Assembly: GCA_944381405.1 (NCBI GenBank)
Contig: CALWLA010000005.1
Span: 37,006-101,005 of the forward strand
Source of the DNA: an uncultured Lachnospiraceae bacterium
Lineage (GTDB): Bacteria; Bacillota; Clostridia; Lachnospirales; Lachnospiraceae
DNA: 64,000 bases
Direction of reading: 5' to 3'
The position numbers were made by a program, and so were the translations under genes. A model generated the notes under the pieces. The model searched no databases, was not told the origin of the DNA, and saw only the letters and a list, made by a program, of their open reading frames with translations. Of this stretch, positions 23,479 through 32,748 are shown one piece after another. How positions within the stretch are numbered: the stretch's first letter is position 1; each line of letters begins with the position of its first letter.

Positions 23479-23507
23479 AATCTATCACCAAAGCGACAAG
23501 GTGTCAA
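23479..23507 (-). promoter_or_regulatory. cold-shock gene promoter
   Basis: Minus strand TTGACA (23507-23502), a 17-base spacer and TAGATT (23484-23479) with TG just before the -10. The transcript would start near 23472. Confidence 0.8.
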
Positions 23508-23561
23508 TAGGATTTCGCAAAATTGGGTGGGTAAAATGAATATTTTTTCAAAAATCCCGCC

Positions 23562-23590
23562 TTTTCAGGTAGACTGGCGTGTGCTAAAAT
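23562..23590 (+). promoter_or_regulatory. promoter of the Gx transporter operon
   Basis: TTTTCA (23562-23567), a 17-base spacer and TAAAAT (23585-23590), with TGC in front of the -10. Confidence 0.6.
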
Positions 23591-23639
23591 AAATAATGCT
23601 TATACCATTGTAATCCTATAGGATAAAGAGGGTCGGGGA

Positions 23640-24173
23640 ATGAAGGAACGGGTTCCGGCAGGAAGAATAGCCGCATATGGACTGCTGCTGGCGCTGTCTC
23701 TGGTGCTCTCCTATGTGGAGATGCTGATTCCCTTTACTTTCGGCATTCCGGGAGCCAAGCTGGGACTGGCAAATCTCACCACCATGACGGCGCTTTACGC
23801 CCTTGGCGGGAGGCAGGCCCTTTGGATCGGGCTCTTGCGGATCCTGCTGTGGGGATTTACCTTCGGCAGTCCCTTTACCATGCTGTATTCTGTCTGCGGG
23901 TTTGGCCTGAGCCTTGCGGGCATGACGCTTTTGAAAAAAACAGGAGCCTTTGGGATAACCGGCGTCAGCGCAGCGGGAGGCGTGCTCCACAATCTGGGGC
24001 AGCTCATATGCGCGGCGGTCCTGGTAAAGTCGCCCTATGTGTTTACCTATTTTCCGGCGCTTTTTGCAGCCGGTACGGCGGCGGGGATCCTCATCGGCCT
24101 TTTGGGGGGCCAGCTGGTGAAACGGCTGCAAAGGCCCATGCAAAGGCTTATGGATCGATCACGAATATCATGA
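23640..24173 (+). CDS. Gx transporter family protein (Hpre_diP_synt_I-like)
   Basis: The 177-residue integral membrane protein has about five helices and resembles the family annotated as heptaprenyl diphosphate synthase component I, now usually called Gx transporters. These look like small ECF-type substrate-binding membrane proteins. Recognisable parts are SYVEMLIPFTFGIPGAKLGLAN and the Gly-rich LRILLWGFTFGSPFTMLYS. The substrate is unknown. galT follows 16 bp downstream, so the two may share a transcript. Confidence 0.8.
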   Translation: MKERVPAGRIAAYGLLLALSLVLSYVEMLIPFTFGIPGAKLGLANLTTMTALYALGGRQALWIGLLRILLWGFTFGSPFTMLYSVCGFGLSLAGMTLLKKTGAFGITGVSAAGGVLHNLGQLICAAVLVKSPYVFTYFPALFAAGTAAGILIGLLGGQLVKRLQRPMQRLMDRSRIS

Positions 24174-24189
24174 TTCGGAGGGGAATTTT

Positions 24190-25791
24190 ATGAATATCAA
24201 TGCTTATGTCAAAAGCCTGGTGGAGTATGGCCTGCAGCAGGGACTGCTGGCGCAGGAGGATGCGGTATATGCCCGCAATCAGATCCTCGCCCGGCTGGGG
24301 CTTTCGGAATATGAGGAGCCTGCGGCAGAGGAGCTCCTGCCCCTGGCAGAAGGAGAGGCGGTGGGCGACAGCCTGGAAAAGATCCTGGCAGGCCTCTGCG
24401 ATTTTGCAGCGGAGCAGGGACTTTTGCCTGCGGATACCGTTACCCAGCGGGATCTCTTCGACACCAAGCTGATGAACTGCCTGATGCCAAGGCCCAGCGA
24501 GGTGGTGCAGCGTTTCGAGGCGCTGTATGAGACGGCGGGCCCCAAGGCAGCCACGGACTATTTCTATAAGCTGAGCAAGGACAGCGACTACATCCGCCGT
24601 TACCGGATCAAAAAGGATCTCCGCTGGAAAACGGAGACCCCTTATGGAAAGCTGGATATCACCATCAACCTGAGCAAGCCGGAAAAGGATCCCCGGGACA
24701 TTGCAGCGGCCAAAAAGATGAAGCAGTCCGGTTATCCCAAATGCCTGCTGTGCGTGGACAATGTGGGATATGCGGGAAGAAATGACCATCCCGCTAGGGA
24801 CAATCACCGGATCATTCCCCTGGAGCTGTTCGGCGAGCCCTGGGGCTTCCAGTACAGCCCCTATGTATACTATAACGAGCACTGCATCGTTTTCAATTAT
24901 GCCCACACGCCCATGAAGATCTCAGACGCCACCTTCCGGAGGCTCTTTGATTTTGTAAAGCGGTTCCCCCATTATATCCTGGGCTCCAATGCGGATCTGC
25001 CCATCGTAGGCGGCTCCATTCTGACCCATGACCATTTCCAGGGCGGAAGCTACGAGTTCCCCATGGCCCAGGCGCCGGTGGAGCAGGCCTTTGCCCTGCC
25101 GGAGGAATATGCAGGCCTTCAGGCAGGCATCGTCAAATGGCCCCTTTCCGTGCTCCGGATCTCCGGAAAGGATACGGACCTGATCTGCAGCCTTGCCTCA
25201 AAGGTGCTGGCCGCCTGGAGAGGCTATACCGATGAGCAGGCCTTTATCTATGCGGAGACCGAAGGAGAACTCCACAATACCATCACCCCCATCGCCAGAT
25301 GCCGGGACGGCGTATATGAGCTGGATCTGGTGCTGCGGAACAATATCACCACGGCAGAGCATCCCATGGGCGTGTTCCATCCCCATGCGGAGCTGCATCA
25401 TATCAAAAAGGAAAATATCGGCCTGATCGAGGTCATGGGACTTGCGGTGCTTCCCGCAAGACTGAAGACGGAGATGTCCGGACTTGAGGAAACCATTCTG
25501 GCGGCCTTTGCGGAAAAAGGAACCGGCGAAGAGGGACTTCAGCTGGCGCTGGAAAGGCTCCGGAAGGATGAAGCTTTGGAAAAACACGCGGACTGGACGG
25601 CGGCATGGCTGCAGGAGGCCCTTCGGGAGGGCCGGGCAGAGGCTTCCTGCCTCGGAGAGACCATCCACCAGGAGGTGGGCAGGGTGTTCTGCAGGGTGCT
25701 GGAGGACGCCGGCGTTTACAAGTGTACGGCAGAAGGCAGAGAGGCTTTTTCAAGATTTCTGGACACGCTGTCCATGAAGCCTCTGAGATAA
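24190..25791 (+). CDS. galT: UDP-glucose--hexose-1-phosphate uridylyltransferase, class II GalT
   Basis: Leloir-pathway enzyme that exchanges UMP between UDP-glucose and galactose 1-phosphate. At 533 residues it matches the long class II GalT of Firmicutes. Recognisable stretches are FDTKLMNCLMPRPSEV near 95, ITINLSKPEKDP, the active-site THDHFQGG near 279-286 and ITPIARCRDG. GGAGGGG precedes ATG 24190. galK and galE are not in the window. Its last 42 bp overlap the convergent YwaF-like gene. Confidence 0.95.
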   Translation: MNINAYVKSLVEYGLQQGLLAQEDAVYARNQILARLGLSEYEEPAAEELLPLAEGEAVGDSLEKILAGLCDFAAEQGLLPADTVTQRDLFDTKLMNCLMPRPSEVVQRFEALYETAGPKAATDYFYKLSKDSDYIRRYRIKKDLRWKTETPYGKLDITINLSKPEKDPRDIAAAKKMKQSGYPKCLLCVDNVGYAGRNDHPARDNHRIIPLELFGEPWGFQYSPYVYYNEHCIVFNYAHTPMKISDATFRRLFDFVKRFPHYILGSNADLPIVGGSILTHDHFQGGSYEFPMAQAPVEQAFALPEEYAGLQAGIVKWPLSVLRISGKDTDLICSLASKVLAAWRGYTDEQAFIYAETEGELHNTITPIARCRDGVYELDLVLRNNITTAEHPMGVFHPHAELHHIKKENIGLIEVMGLAVLPARLKTEMSGLEETILAAFAEKGTGEEGLQLALERLRKDEALEKHADWTAAWLQEALREGRAEASCLGETIHQEVGRVFCRVLEDAGVYKCTAEGREAFSRFLDTLSMKPLR

Positions 25792-26457
25792 GCGGGACAG
25801 CAGCAGATGGATCAGAAAGGCCCCCAGCAGGATGGCGGCCAGATAGATGAAGATGCCCGGGATGCGGCCCAGAGCCGCGTCGATATCCCGGAAGACAGGC
25901 TGAGAGCTTAAATGATAGGGAGAGATATAGAACATGTCGCAGTCTCCGTGATCCCGGAGCAGGACGTTGAGCAGCTCTCCCACACCGGCTCCCAGGAAAA
26001 ACAAAGGCAGGGTTTTCAGAAATCCTGCCTTTGTGGTATCCGCAGCCCCCATGCGGGCGATCAGAAGGCTCAGGGCGATCAGCAGGATATGCCAGAGATA
26101 TCCGTGGAGGGACAGAAAGGGATGTCCCGGATGGAGAAAGCCCTCCGGAACCAGAAGGGCGGCAACGCCTCCCAGCATGCCGAAGTCCATGAGGAAGGTG
26201 GCCGCGGCAGGCAGGAACCACTTAAGGAACCGGCTGCGCCGGATGCGGCCGGCGCTCCCAAGGCTCAAAAGGCCGTAAAGAGGGCACAGATAGACCGGCA
26301 TGGAACAAAGCTGCCAGGGCAGATACCAGACGTTGTAGCGGCGGTCAAAAACCCAGTAATACAGATAGAGCTGCTTCCATGCCTCCATGAAAAAAAGCAG
26401 AAGGCCGATGCCGAGAATGCACAGGCCGCAGGTTTTTTGAGGATCTTTTCCGTTCAT
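25750..26457 (-). CDS. YwaF-like multi-pass membrane protein
   Basis: The 235-residue protein has about six or seven membrane helices and the Trp/Tyr-rich loops of the YwaF/TMEM164-like family (YLYYWVFDRRYNVWYLPWQLCSMPVYLCPLYG; WHILLIALSLL). Its function is unknown. It converges on and overlaps galT by 42 bp. ATG 26455-26457 lies seven bases after an extended -10 (TGC TATAAT on the minus strand), so the mRNA would be leaderless or nearly so. A longer ORF start at 26499 would lie upstream of that promoter. Confidence 0.78.
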   Translation of the reverse strand: MNGKDPQKTCGLCILGIGLLLFFMEAWKQLYLYYWVFDRRYNVWYLPWQLCSMPVYLCPLYGLLSLGSAGRIRRSRFLKWFLPAAATFLMDFGMLGGVAALLVPEGFLHPGHPFLSLHGYLWHILLIALSLLIARMGAADTTKAGFLKTLPLFFLGAGVGELLNVLLRDHGDCDMFYISPYHLSSQPVFRDIDAALGRIPGIFIYLAAILLGAFLIHLLLSRLSQRLHGQRVQKS

Positions 26458-26464
26458 AAGGCCT

Positions 26465-26473
26465 ATTATAGCA
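26465..26473 (-). promoter_or_regulatory. extended -10 promoter abutting the YwaF-like gene
   Basis: Minus strand TGC (26473-26471) followed directly by the consensus TATAAT (26470-26465). Seven bases separate it from the ATG. Confidence 0.6.
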
Positions 26474-26514
26474 GGCTTTTTCCTGGAAAAATGCAGCAAA
26501 AATGAGAAAAATGC

Positions 26515-26542
26515 TTGCTTTTTTTCAAATATGCGCTATAAT
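26515..26542 (+). promoter_or_regulatory. promoter of the amino-acid ABC operon
   Basis: TTGCTT (26515-26520), a 16-base spacer and TATAAT (26537-26542), about 85 bp before the substrate-binding protein start. Confidence 0.75.
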
Positions 26543-26628
26543 GTTGGACACAAAGTAATTTTTATGCGAAAAACTTGAATAAATATTCAAAACGTATATA
26601 CCGGCAGAGGCCGGAGAGGAGGAAGATT

Positions 26629-27495
26629 ATGAAACTGACAAAGAAAGCAGCGGCAGCAATGCTGGCAATGGCAATGATGGCGTCTCTCGCAGCATGCGGA
26701 GGCAGCGCAGAGGAGACCACCGCAGCAACAACCACGGCGGCAGCAGCTGAGACGGAGGCTGAAGCAGAGGAGGCTGTAACGGAAGCTGAAACTGAGGCGG
26801 AGACCGAAGGGGAAGCAACTGAGGCGGCAGGCGGCGTGATCGTCATGGGAACCAACGCAGAGTTTGAGCCCTGGGAGTATCACGACGGGGATGCCATCGT
26901 AGGCATCGACCCGGAGATCGCACAGGCCATCGCGGACAAGCTGGGCATGGAGCTGCAGATCGAGGACATGGCTTTTGACGCCATCATTCCCTCAGTGGTT
27001 TCCGGAAAATGCGATTTCGCCATGGCAGGCATGACGGTAACGGAGGAACGTAAGGTTTCCGTTGATTTCACCGATACCTATGCGGAGTCTTCCCTGGTAC
27101 TGCTGGTACAGGCGGACAATACGGAGATCACCGGACCTGACAGTCTTGCAGACCACAAGGTAGGCGCCCAGACCGGCACCACCGGCGACCTGACGGCTAC
27201 GGAGCTTGTGGGAGACGGCAACGTTGAGCGTTACAATTCCTTCTTCGAGGCAGTGCAGTCCCTGAAGCAGGGCAAGATCGACGCAGTGCTTCTGGACAGC
27301 GCTCCCGCAAAGGTGTTCCTTTCTCAGAACGAGGATCTGAAGCAGGCAGGCGACGCCATGAACAAGGAGGAGTACGCCATCGCAGTGCAGAAGGGCAACA
27401 CGGAGCTGCTGGATCAGATCAACGGAGCCATCGACGAGCTGCAGGCAGACGGAACCATCGACGAGATCATGAACAAGTACATCCCGGCAGAATAA
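26629..27495 (+). CDS. polar amino-acid ABC transporter, substrate-binding lipoprotein
   Basis: The 288-residue protein has a lipoprotein signal with lipobox L20-A-A-C23, then a Thr/Ala/Glu-rich linker to about residue 70. The family 3 solute-binding fold follows: MGTNAEFEPWEYHDGDAIVGIDPEIA, AMAGMTVTEERK, VGAQTGTTGD. This family binds glutamine, glutamate, arginine, cystine and similar ligands; the exact ligand is not evident. AGGAGG precedes ATG 26629. It heads an operon with the permease at 27657 and the ATPase at 28368. Confidence 0.94.
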   Translation: MKLTKKAAAAMLAMAMMASLAACGGSAEETTAATTTAAAAETEAEAEEAVTEAETEAETEGEATEAAGGVIVMGTNAEFEPWEYHDGDAIVGIDPEIAQAIADKLGMELQIEDMAFDAIIPSVVSGKCDFAMAGMTVTEERKVSVDFTDTYAESSLVLLVQADNTEITGPDSLADHKVGAQTGTTGDLTATELVGDGNVERYNSFFEAVQSLKQGKIDAVLLDSAPAKVFLSQNEDLKQAGDAMNKEEYAIAVQKGNTELLDQINGAIDELQADGTIDEIMNKYIPAE

Positions 27496-27578
27496 ACTGG
27501 GAAAAACTTGTGAAAAGTCAGAAAAAAGACTTCTTGAATCAGAAGAAATAGTGTAAAATAAAAAAGATTGATTTGGAA

Positions 27579-27615
27579 TGACGATGCCGAAGCTTTCATA
27601 GCTTTGGCATTGTCG
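27579..27615 (+). promoter_or_regulatory. intercistronic hairpin in the ABC operon
   Basis: A 15-bp stem with two G-T pairs (27580-27594 with 27600-27614) and a 5-base loop. No T run follows. It probably stabilises the upstream binding-protein mRNA or partly attenuates the permease and ATPase, as in other binding-protein operons. Confidence 0.55.
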
Positions 27616-27656
27616 TATGAAAAGAAATAAATGAAAAACAGAAAGGAAACAGTGAG

Positions 27657-28364
27657 TTGAACTGGGGACAGTATTTTACGCCGGAGCAGTTCTACATGAA
27701 TTTCGCGGCGGACGACAGGTTTGTGACCTACATTCTGGGCGGCCTTAAGACAACGCTGACCATCACCTTATTCGCGGCGCTTCTGGGCATCCTGCTGGGA
27801 TTCCTGGTGGGCACCGTGCGCTCCACCTGCGACAAGACCGGAAAGCTCCGGGTGCTGAACGCCATCTGCAAGGTGTATCTTTCGGTGATCCGGGGAACGC
27901 CGGTGGTGGTACAGCTGATGATCATGTATTATTTTATTTTCGCCACGCCGGATGCCTCCAAGATGGTGATCGCCATCCTTGCCTTTGGCATCAATTCCGG
28001 CGCTTATGTGGCGGAAATTTTCCGTTCCGGCATCATGTCCATCGATAACGGACAGTTCGAGGCAGGCCGGAGCCTGGGCTTCAATTACCGCCAGACCATC
28101 TGGTACATCATCCTGCCCCAGGCCATCAAAAACGTGCTGCCTGCCCTCTGCAACGAGTTCATCGCGCTTCTGAAGGAAACCTCTGTTTCCGGATATATCG
28201 CCATGCAGGATCTGACCAAGGGCGGCGATATCATCCGCAGCCGCACCTACAATCCGGCCCTTCCGCTGCTGACAGTGGCGCTGGTCTACTGGATCGTGGT
28301 GACCTTCCTGACCCATCTGGTAGGAAGGCTGGAACGCAATCTCCGGAAGAACGAAAAGAGGTAA
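27657..28364 (+). CDS. polar amino-acid ABC transporter permease
   Basis: The 235-residue inner-membrane protein has about five helices and the HisM/GlnP-type permease signature: LGGLKTTLTITLFAALLG at the start and GAYVAEIFRSGIMSIDNGQFEAGRSLG, containing the EAA loop. The start is TTG 27657 with AAAGGA (27642-27647) upstream; the nearby GTG at 27652 hits a stop at once. It pairs with the ATPase three bases downstream. Confidence 0.93.
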   Translation: MNWGQYFTPEQFYMNFAADDRFVTYILGGLKTTLTITLFAALLGILLGFLVGTVRSTCDKTGKLRVLNAICKVYLSVIRGTPVVVQLMIMYYFIFATPDASKMVIAILAFGINSGAYVAEIFRSGIMSIDNGQFEAGRSLGFNYRQTIWYIILPQAIKNVLPALCNEFIALLKETSVSGYIAMQDLTKGGDIIRSRTYNPALPLLTVALVYWIVVTFLTHLVGRLERNLRKNEKR

Positions 28365-28367
28365 GCC

Positions 28368-29135
28368 ATGGCAGAAAACAAAACAGAGCATACCATTGAA
28401 AACGGGGAGACCCTCATCGAAGTCAGGGGCCTGGAAAAGACCTTTGGGGAAAATACGGTTTTAAAAAATATCACCACCACCATCAAAAAGGGCGAGGTGG
28501 TTTTTGTAGTGGGGCCCTCCGGCTCCGGAAAATCCACCTTTCTCCGCTGCCTGAACCTGTTGGAGCAGCCCACCGGAGGCAGCATCCTTTTTGAAGGAAC
28601 GGATATCCTGGGAAAGGACGTGGACGTGGACCGGCTGCGCCGGAAGATGGGCATGGTGTTTCAGCAGTTCAACCTGTTCCCCCACATGACCATCCTGAAA
28701 AATATGACCCTGGCGCCGGTAAAGCTTCTGGGCATGCCGGAGGCGGAGGCTGTCAGCGAAGCGGAAAAGCTCCTGACCCGCATCGGCCTCCTGGAGAAAA
28801 AGGACGCTTATCCCGATCAGCTGTCCGGCGGCCAGAAGCAGCGCATCGCCATCGTGCGGGCTCTGATGATGAAGCCGGATGTCATGCTGTTCGACGAGCC
28901 GACCTCCGCCCTGGACCCTGAGATGGTGGGCGAGGTGCTGACAGTCATGCGGGAACTGGCAGAGGAAAACATGACCATGGTGGTGGTGACCCATGAGATG
29001 GGCTTTGCCAGGGAAGTGGCGGACAGAGTGATGTTTTTGGACGAAGGGGATTTTGTGGAAGAAGCGCCCCCGTCGGAATTCTTTACAAACCCCAGATCAG
29101 AACGGCTTAAGACCTTCCTGAGCAAGGTCCTGTAA
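28368..29135 (+). CDS. polar amino-acid ABC transporter ATP-binding protein
   Basis: The 255-residue ATPase powers the transporter encoded just upstream. It has Walker A GPSGSGKS near 48-55, Q-loop QQFN near 98, signature LSGGQKQR near 150 and Walker [15 protein letters not shown] near 170, and ends with the H-loop VVTHEM. An N-terminal extension of about 15 polar residues precedes the family start. Its ATG is three bases after the permease stop codon. Confidence 0.95.
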   Translation: MAENKTEHTIENGETLIEVRGLEKTFGENTVLKNITTTIKKGEVVFVVGPSGSGKSTFLRCLNLLEQPTGGSILFEGTDILGKDVDVDRLRRKMGMVFQQFNLFPHMTILKNMTLAPVKLLGMPEAEAVSEAEKLLTRIGLLEKKDAYPDQLSGGQKQRIAIVRALMMKPDVMLFDEPTSALDPEMVGEVLTVMRELAEENMTMVVVTHEMGFAREVADRVMFLDEGDFVEEAPPSEFFTNPRSERLKTFLSKVL

Positions 29136-29172
29136 GGAACAACCAGAGTAAAGAGCTGAAGGAGAGCAGAGC

Positions 29173-30654
29173 ATGGGCATCGGATTTGATAACGAAAAGT
29201 ATCTGAAAATTCAGTCGGAGCGGATCAAGGAAAGGATCAGCCATTTTGAGGGAAAGCTGTATCTGGAATTCGGGGGCAAGCTGTTTGACGACTATCACGC
29301 CTCAAGGGTGCTTCCGGGGTTTGAGCCGGATTCCAAGCTGCGGATGCTGCTGCAGCTGCAGAATGAAGCCGAGGTAGTGATCGCCATCAACGCGGAGGAC
29401 ATCGAGCGGAACAAAAAACGGGAGGACCTGGGCATTACCTATGACGAGGATGTGCTGCGGCTCATCGGCAGCTTCCGGGACAGAGGCCTTACGGTCAGCT
29501 CCGTGGTGATCACACGATACAGCCACAGCCAGGCGGTGAGTCAGTTCAAGCAGCGCCTGGAAAGAAAAAAGATCAAGGTATACCGTCATTATTCCATCGA
29601 GGGATACCCCAACAACGTGCCCCTGATCGTCAGCGACAAGGGCTACGGCAAAAACGAATACATCGAGACCACAAGGCCTCTGGTGATCGTGACCGCTCCG
29701 GGACCGGGCAGCGGAAAGATGGCCACCTGCTTAAGCCAGCTCTACCATGAAAACAAGCGGGGCATCAAGGCTGGATACGCCAAATTCGAGACCTTCCCGG
29801 TATGGAACCTTCCCCTGAAGCACCCGGTGAACCTGGCCTATGAGGCGGCGACGGCGGATCTGAACGACGTGAACATGATCGACCCCTTCCATCTCCAGGC
29901 CTACGGGGAGACCACGGTAAACTACAACCGCGACGTAGCCATCTTCCCGGTGCTGAACGCCATGTTCGAGCTGATCTACGGCGAGAGCCCCTACAAATCT
30001 CCTACGGACATGGGGGTCAACATGGTGGGCAACTGCATCATCGACGACGAGGCCTGCTGCGAGGCCTCCCGGCAGGAGATCATCCGCCGGTACTATAAAG
30101 CAAAGGATTCCGTGGTAAAGGAAACCGGCAGCGAGGAAGAGGTCTACAAGATCGAGCTTCTGATGAAGCAGGCAGACATCACTCCGGAGTACCGCAGGGT
30201 GGTGACCCCCTGTCTGGAGCGGGCGAAAAAGGACGGCGCGGCGGCCATGGCCATCGAGCTGCCGGACGGCTCCATCGTGACCGGAGGCACCTCAAAGCTG
30301 CTGGGAGCTTCCTCGGCGGGACTTCTGAACGCCCTGAAGACCCTGGCGGGCATCGAGCATAAGCAGCATGTGATCGCACCGGCGGCGATCCGGCCGATCC
30401 AGACCCTGAAGATCGATTATCTCGGCTCGGAAAATCCGGCCTTGCATACGGACGAGACCCTGATCGCCCTGTCCATGAGTGCCGCTACGGACGAAAATGC
30501 GGCTCTGGCCATGCAGCAGCTTCCGAAGCTGCGGGGCTGTCAGGTGCATACCTCCTGCATGCTGGCCCATGTGGACGAGATGATGTTCAAAAAGCTCGGG
30601 GTAGAGCTCACCAGCGAGCCGGTGCTGGAAAAGAAAAAAGGCAGAAAAGCGTAA
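29173..30654 (+). CDS. DUF1846 family protein
   Basis: The 493-residue cytoplasmic protein matches the DUF1846 family by its start (GIGFDNEKYLKIQSERIKERI), a Gly-rich nucleotide-like loop APGPGSGKMATCLSQLYHENK near 177 and GTSKLLGASSAGLLNALK near 378. The function is not established. The P-loop-like segment hints at nucleotide binding. AAGGAGAG precedes ATG 29173. It lies between the ABC operon and the second ftsH, with 45 bp to the latter. Confidence 0.9.
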   Translation: MGIGFDNEKYLKIQSERIKERISHFEGKLYLEFGGKLFDDYHASRVLPGFEPDSKLRMLLQLQNEAEVVIAINAEDIERNKKREDLGITYDEDVLRLIGSFRDRGLTVSSVVITRYSHSQAVSQFKQRLERKKIKVYRHYSIEGYPNNVPLIVSDKGYGKNEYIETTRPLVIVTAPGPGSGKMATCLSQLYHENKRGIKAGYAKFETFPVWNLPLKHPVNLAYEAATADLNDVNMIDPFHLQAYGETTVNYNRDVAIFPVLNAMFELIYGESPYKSPTDMGVNMVGNCIIDDEACCEASRQEIIRRYYKAKDSVVKETGSEEEVYKIELLMKQADITPEYRRVVTPCLERAKKDGAAAMAIELPDGSIVTGGTSKLLGASSAGLLNALKTLAGIEHKQHVIAPAAIRPIQTLKIDYLGSENPALHTDETLIALSMSAATDENAALAMQQLPKLRGCQVHTSCMLAHVDEMMFKKLGVELTSEPVLEKKKGRKA

Positions 30655-30699
30655 GCCCTGCAGAAAAGGCTGTCGGGGCCAAAGTGGAGTTTTAATTCA

Positions 30700-32649
30700 A
30701 TGGATCCTAATCAGAACAAACAGAACCGGGGAGACGGGCAGAAGCCCCAGAACTTCGGTCAGAACATTATGATCATCATCATTGCCGCAGTGCTGAGCAT
30801 GTTCCTCATGAGCTGGGGCAGCGATATGATGCGGGACAGATCCGAGGAGGAGGTTTCCTACGACCAGTTTTACGAGATGGTGGAGTCCGGAGAGGTGGAG
30901 TCCGTCAACATCGGGGACTGGCAGATCTCTATCAGCGTAAAGGCGGATTCAAAAAACTATTCTCCTTTGATCCATTACTATACGGTACGGGTGGAGGGGG
31001 ACGAGCAGTTCGTTCCCATGCTTCTGCAGAGCGGCGTGACCATCAACCAGCAGAAGCCTGATACCACGGGCTTTATCTGGGATATCCTCATCGGCCTGGT
31101 GCTGCCCTTTATCTTCATCTTCCTGATCATGAACTTCATGATGAGGCGCATGGGGGGAAGCGGCGGTATCATGGGCGTGGGAAAATCCAACGCCAAGATG
31201 TACATGGAAAAAGAGACCGGCGTGACCTTTGCGGACGTGGCCGGAGAGGACGAGGCCAAGGAATCCCTGGTAGAGATCGTGGATTTCCTCCACAATCCCG
31301 GAAAATACAGGAGCATCGGCGCAAAGCTTCCCAAGGGAGCCCTGCTGGTGGGCCCGCCGGGAACCGGAAAGACCCTTCTGGCAAAGGCGGTGGCGGGAGA
31401 GGCCAAGGTGCCCTTCTATTCCCTGTCCGGTTCTGATTTTGTGGAAATGTTCGTAGGCGTGGGCGCTTCCCGCGTCCGGGACCTGTTCAAACAGGCCAAC
31501 AACACGGCCCCCTGCATTATCTTTATCGACGAGATCGACGCCATCGGCAAGTCCAGGGATTCCCGTTACGGCGGAAACGACGAGCGGGAAAACACCCTGA
31601 ATCAGCTTCTTTCGGAAATGGACGGTTTTGATCCCGGCAGGGGCATCATGGTGCTGGGCGCCACCAACCGGCCGGAGATCCTGGATCCGGCGCTTCTGCG
31701 CCCCGGACGGTTTGACCGCCGGGTGATCGTGGAAAAACCGGACCTCAAGGGCCGCGTGAACATCCTGAAGGTCCATGCCAAGGACGTGAAGCTGGATGAA
31801 ACGGTGAATTTTGACGAGATCGCCCTGGCAACCAGCGGCGCTGTGGGCGCGGATCTGGCCAATATGATGAACGAGGCCGCCATCATGGCGGTAAAGAACG
31901 GCAGAAAGGCCGTCAGCCAGCAGGATCTTTTCGAGGCTGTGGAAGTGGTCCTGGTGGGTAAGGAAAAGAAGGACCGCATCCTTTCCAAGGAGGAGCGGCG
32001 GATCGTTTCCTATCACGAGGTGGGACACGCCCTCATCGCCGCAGTCCAGAAGGATGCGGAGCCGGTGCAGAAGATCACCATCGTGCCCAGGACCATGGGA
32101 GCTTTGGGCTATGTGATGCAGGTGCCGGAGGAAGAAAAGTACCTTCTGTCGAAAAAGGAGCTCTGGGCAAGGCTGGTAACGGCCTTCGGCGGCAGAGCGG
32201 CGGAGGAGCTGGTATTTGACAGCATTACCACCGGAGCTTCCAACGATATCGAACAGGCCACGGACATGGCCAGAGCCATGGTGACCCAGTATGGCATGAG
32301 CGAGGAATTCGGCGTCATGGGACTGGCAAAGACCCAGGATCAGTACCTCACCGGCAGGACCGTGCTGAACTGCAGCGAGGAGACGGCGGCCCAGATCGAC
32401 CAGGTGGTGAAGGAAATGCTGAAGAAGGCCTACGAAGAGGCCCTTCAGATCCTTTCGGAAAACCGGGGCGTCATGGACGAGATCGCCGCTTACCTCATCG
32501 AAAAGGAGACCATAACAGGCAAGGAGTTCATGGAGATCTACCGGCGGGTGAAGGGCATTTCGGAACCTGGAACGGAGGCGGCGGAGGAAGAGACCGTTGC
32601 CGCAGGAACCGCTGCAGAAGCGCAGGCGGAGGGCCCTGAGGAGCCTTAA
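30700..32649 (+). CDS. ftsH: ATP-dependent zinc metalloprotease FtsH (copy 2)
   Basis: The 649-residue membrane AAA+ protease has a hydrophilic Asn/Gln-rich start and membrane segments at about 23-40 and 128-147. Walker A is near 217-224 (GPPGTGKT), Walker [12 protein letters not shown] near 272, the Arg-finger region GRFDRR near 325 and the zinc site H439EVGH443. The C-terminal 35 residues are acidic and Ala-rich. It closely parallels the FtsH at 2127-4166, including GATNRP/AATNQP and [14 protein letters not shown], so the two are paralogues. Confidence 0.96.
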   Translation: MDPNQNKQNRGDGQKPQNFGQNIMIIIIAAVLSMFLMSWGSDMMRDRSEEEVSYDQFYEMVESGEVESVNIGDWQISISVKADSKNYSPLIHYYTVRVEGDEQFVPMLLQSGVTINQQKPDTTGFIWDILIGLVLPFIFIFLIMNFMMRRMGGSGGIMGVGKSNAKMYMEKETGVTFADVAGEDEAKESLVEIVDFLHNPGKYRSIGAKLPKGALLVGPPGTGKTLLAKAVAGEAKVPFYSLSGSDFVEMFVGVGASRVRDLFKQANNTAPCIIFIDEIDAIGKSRDSRYGGNDERENTLNQLLSEMDGFDPGRGIMVLGATNRPEILDPALLRPGRFDRRVIVEKPDLKGRVNILKVHAKDVKLDETVNFDEIALATSGAVGADLANMMNEAAIMAVKNGRKAVSQQDLFEAVEVVLVGKEKKDRILSKEERRIVSYHEVGHALIAAVQKDAEPVQKITIVPRTMGALGYVMQVPEEEKYLLSKKELWARLVTAFGGRAAEELVFDSITTGASNDIEQATDMARAMVTQYGMSEEFGVMGLAKTQDQYLTGRTVLNCSEETAAQIDQVVKEMLKKAYEEALQILSENRGVMDEIAAYLIEKETITGKEFMEIYRRVKGISEPGTEAAEEETVAAGTAAEAQAEGPEEP

Positions 32650-32655
32650 GCCCTT

Positions 32656-32710
32656 TGTAAAGGTTTTGTAAGGTATGAGGGTTTTATTGCAGGAGCAACT
32701 GTGCTATACT
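32656..32710 (+). promoter_or_regulatory. candidate WalR box and extended -10 upstream of dacF
   Basis: TGTAAA (32656-32661), five bases and TGTAAG (32667-32672) fit the WalR/YycF consensus TGTWAH-N5-TGTWAH except at the last base. TGC-TATACT (32702-32710) is an extended -10 placed about 33 bp downstream. The regulated gene is a peptidoglycan carboxypeptidase, the type of target WalR controls in other Firmicutes. Confidence 0.45.
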
Positions 32711-32748
32711 TAAGCCTATGATTTTGTGTAAAAGGAGTTTTCTGTCAT

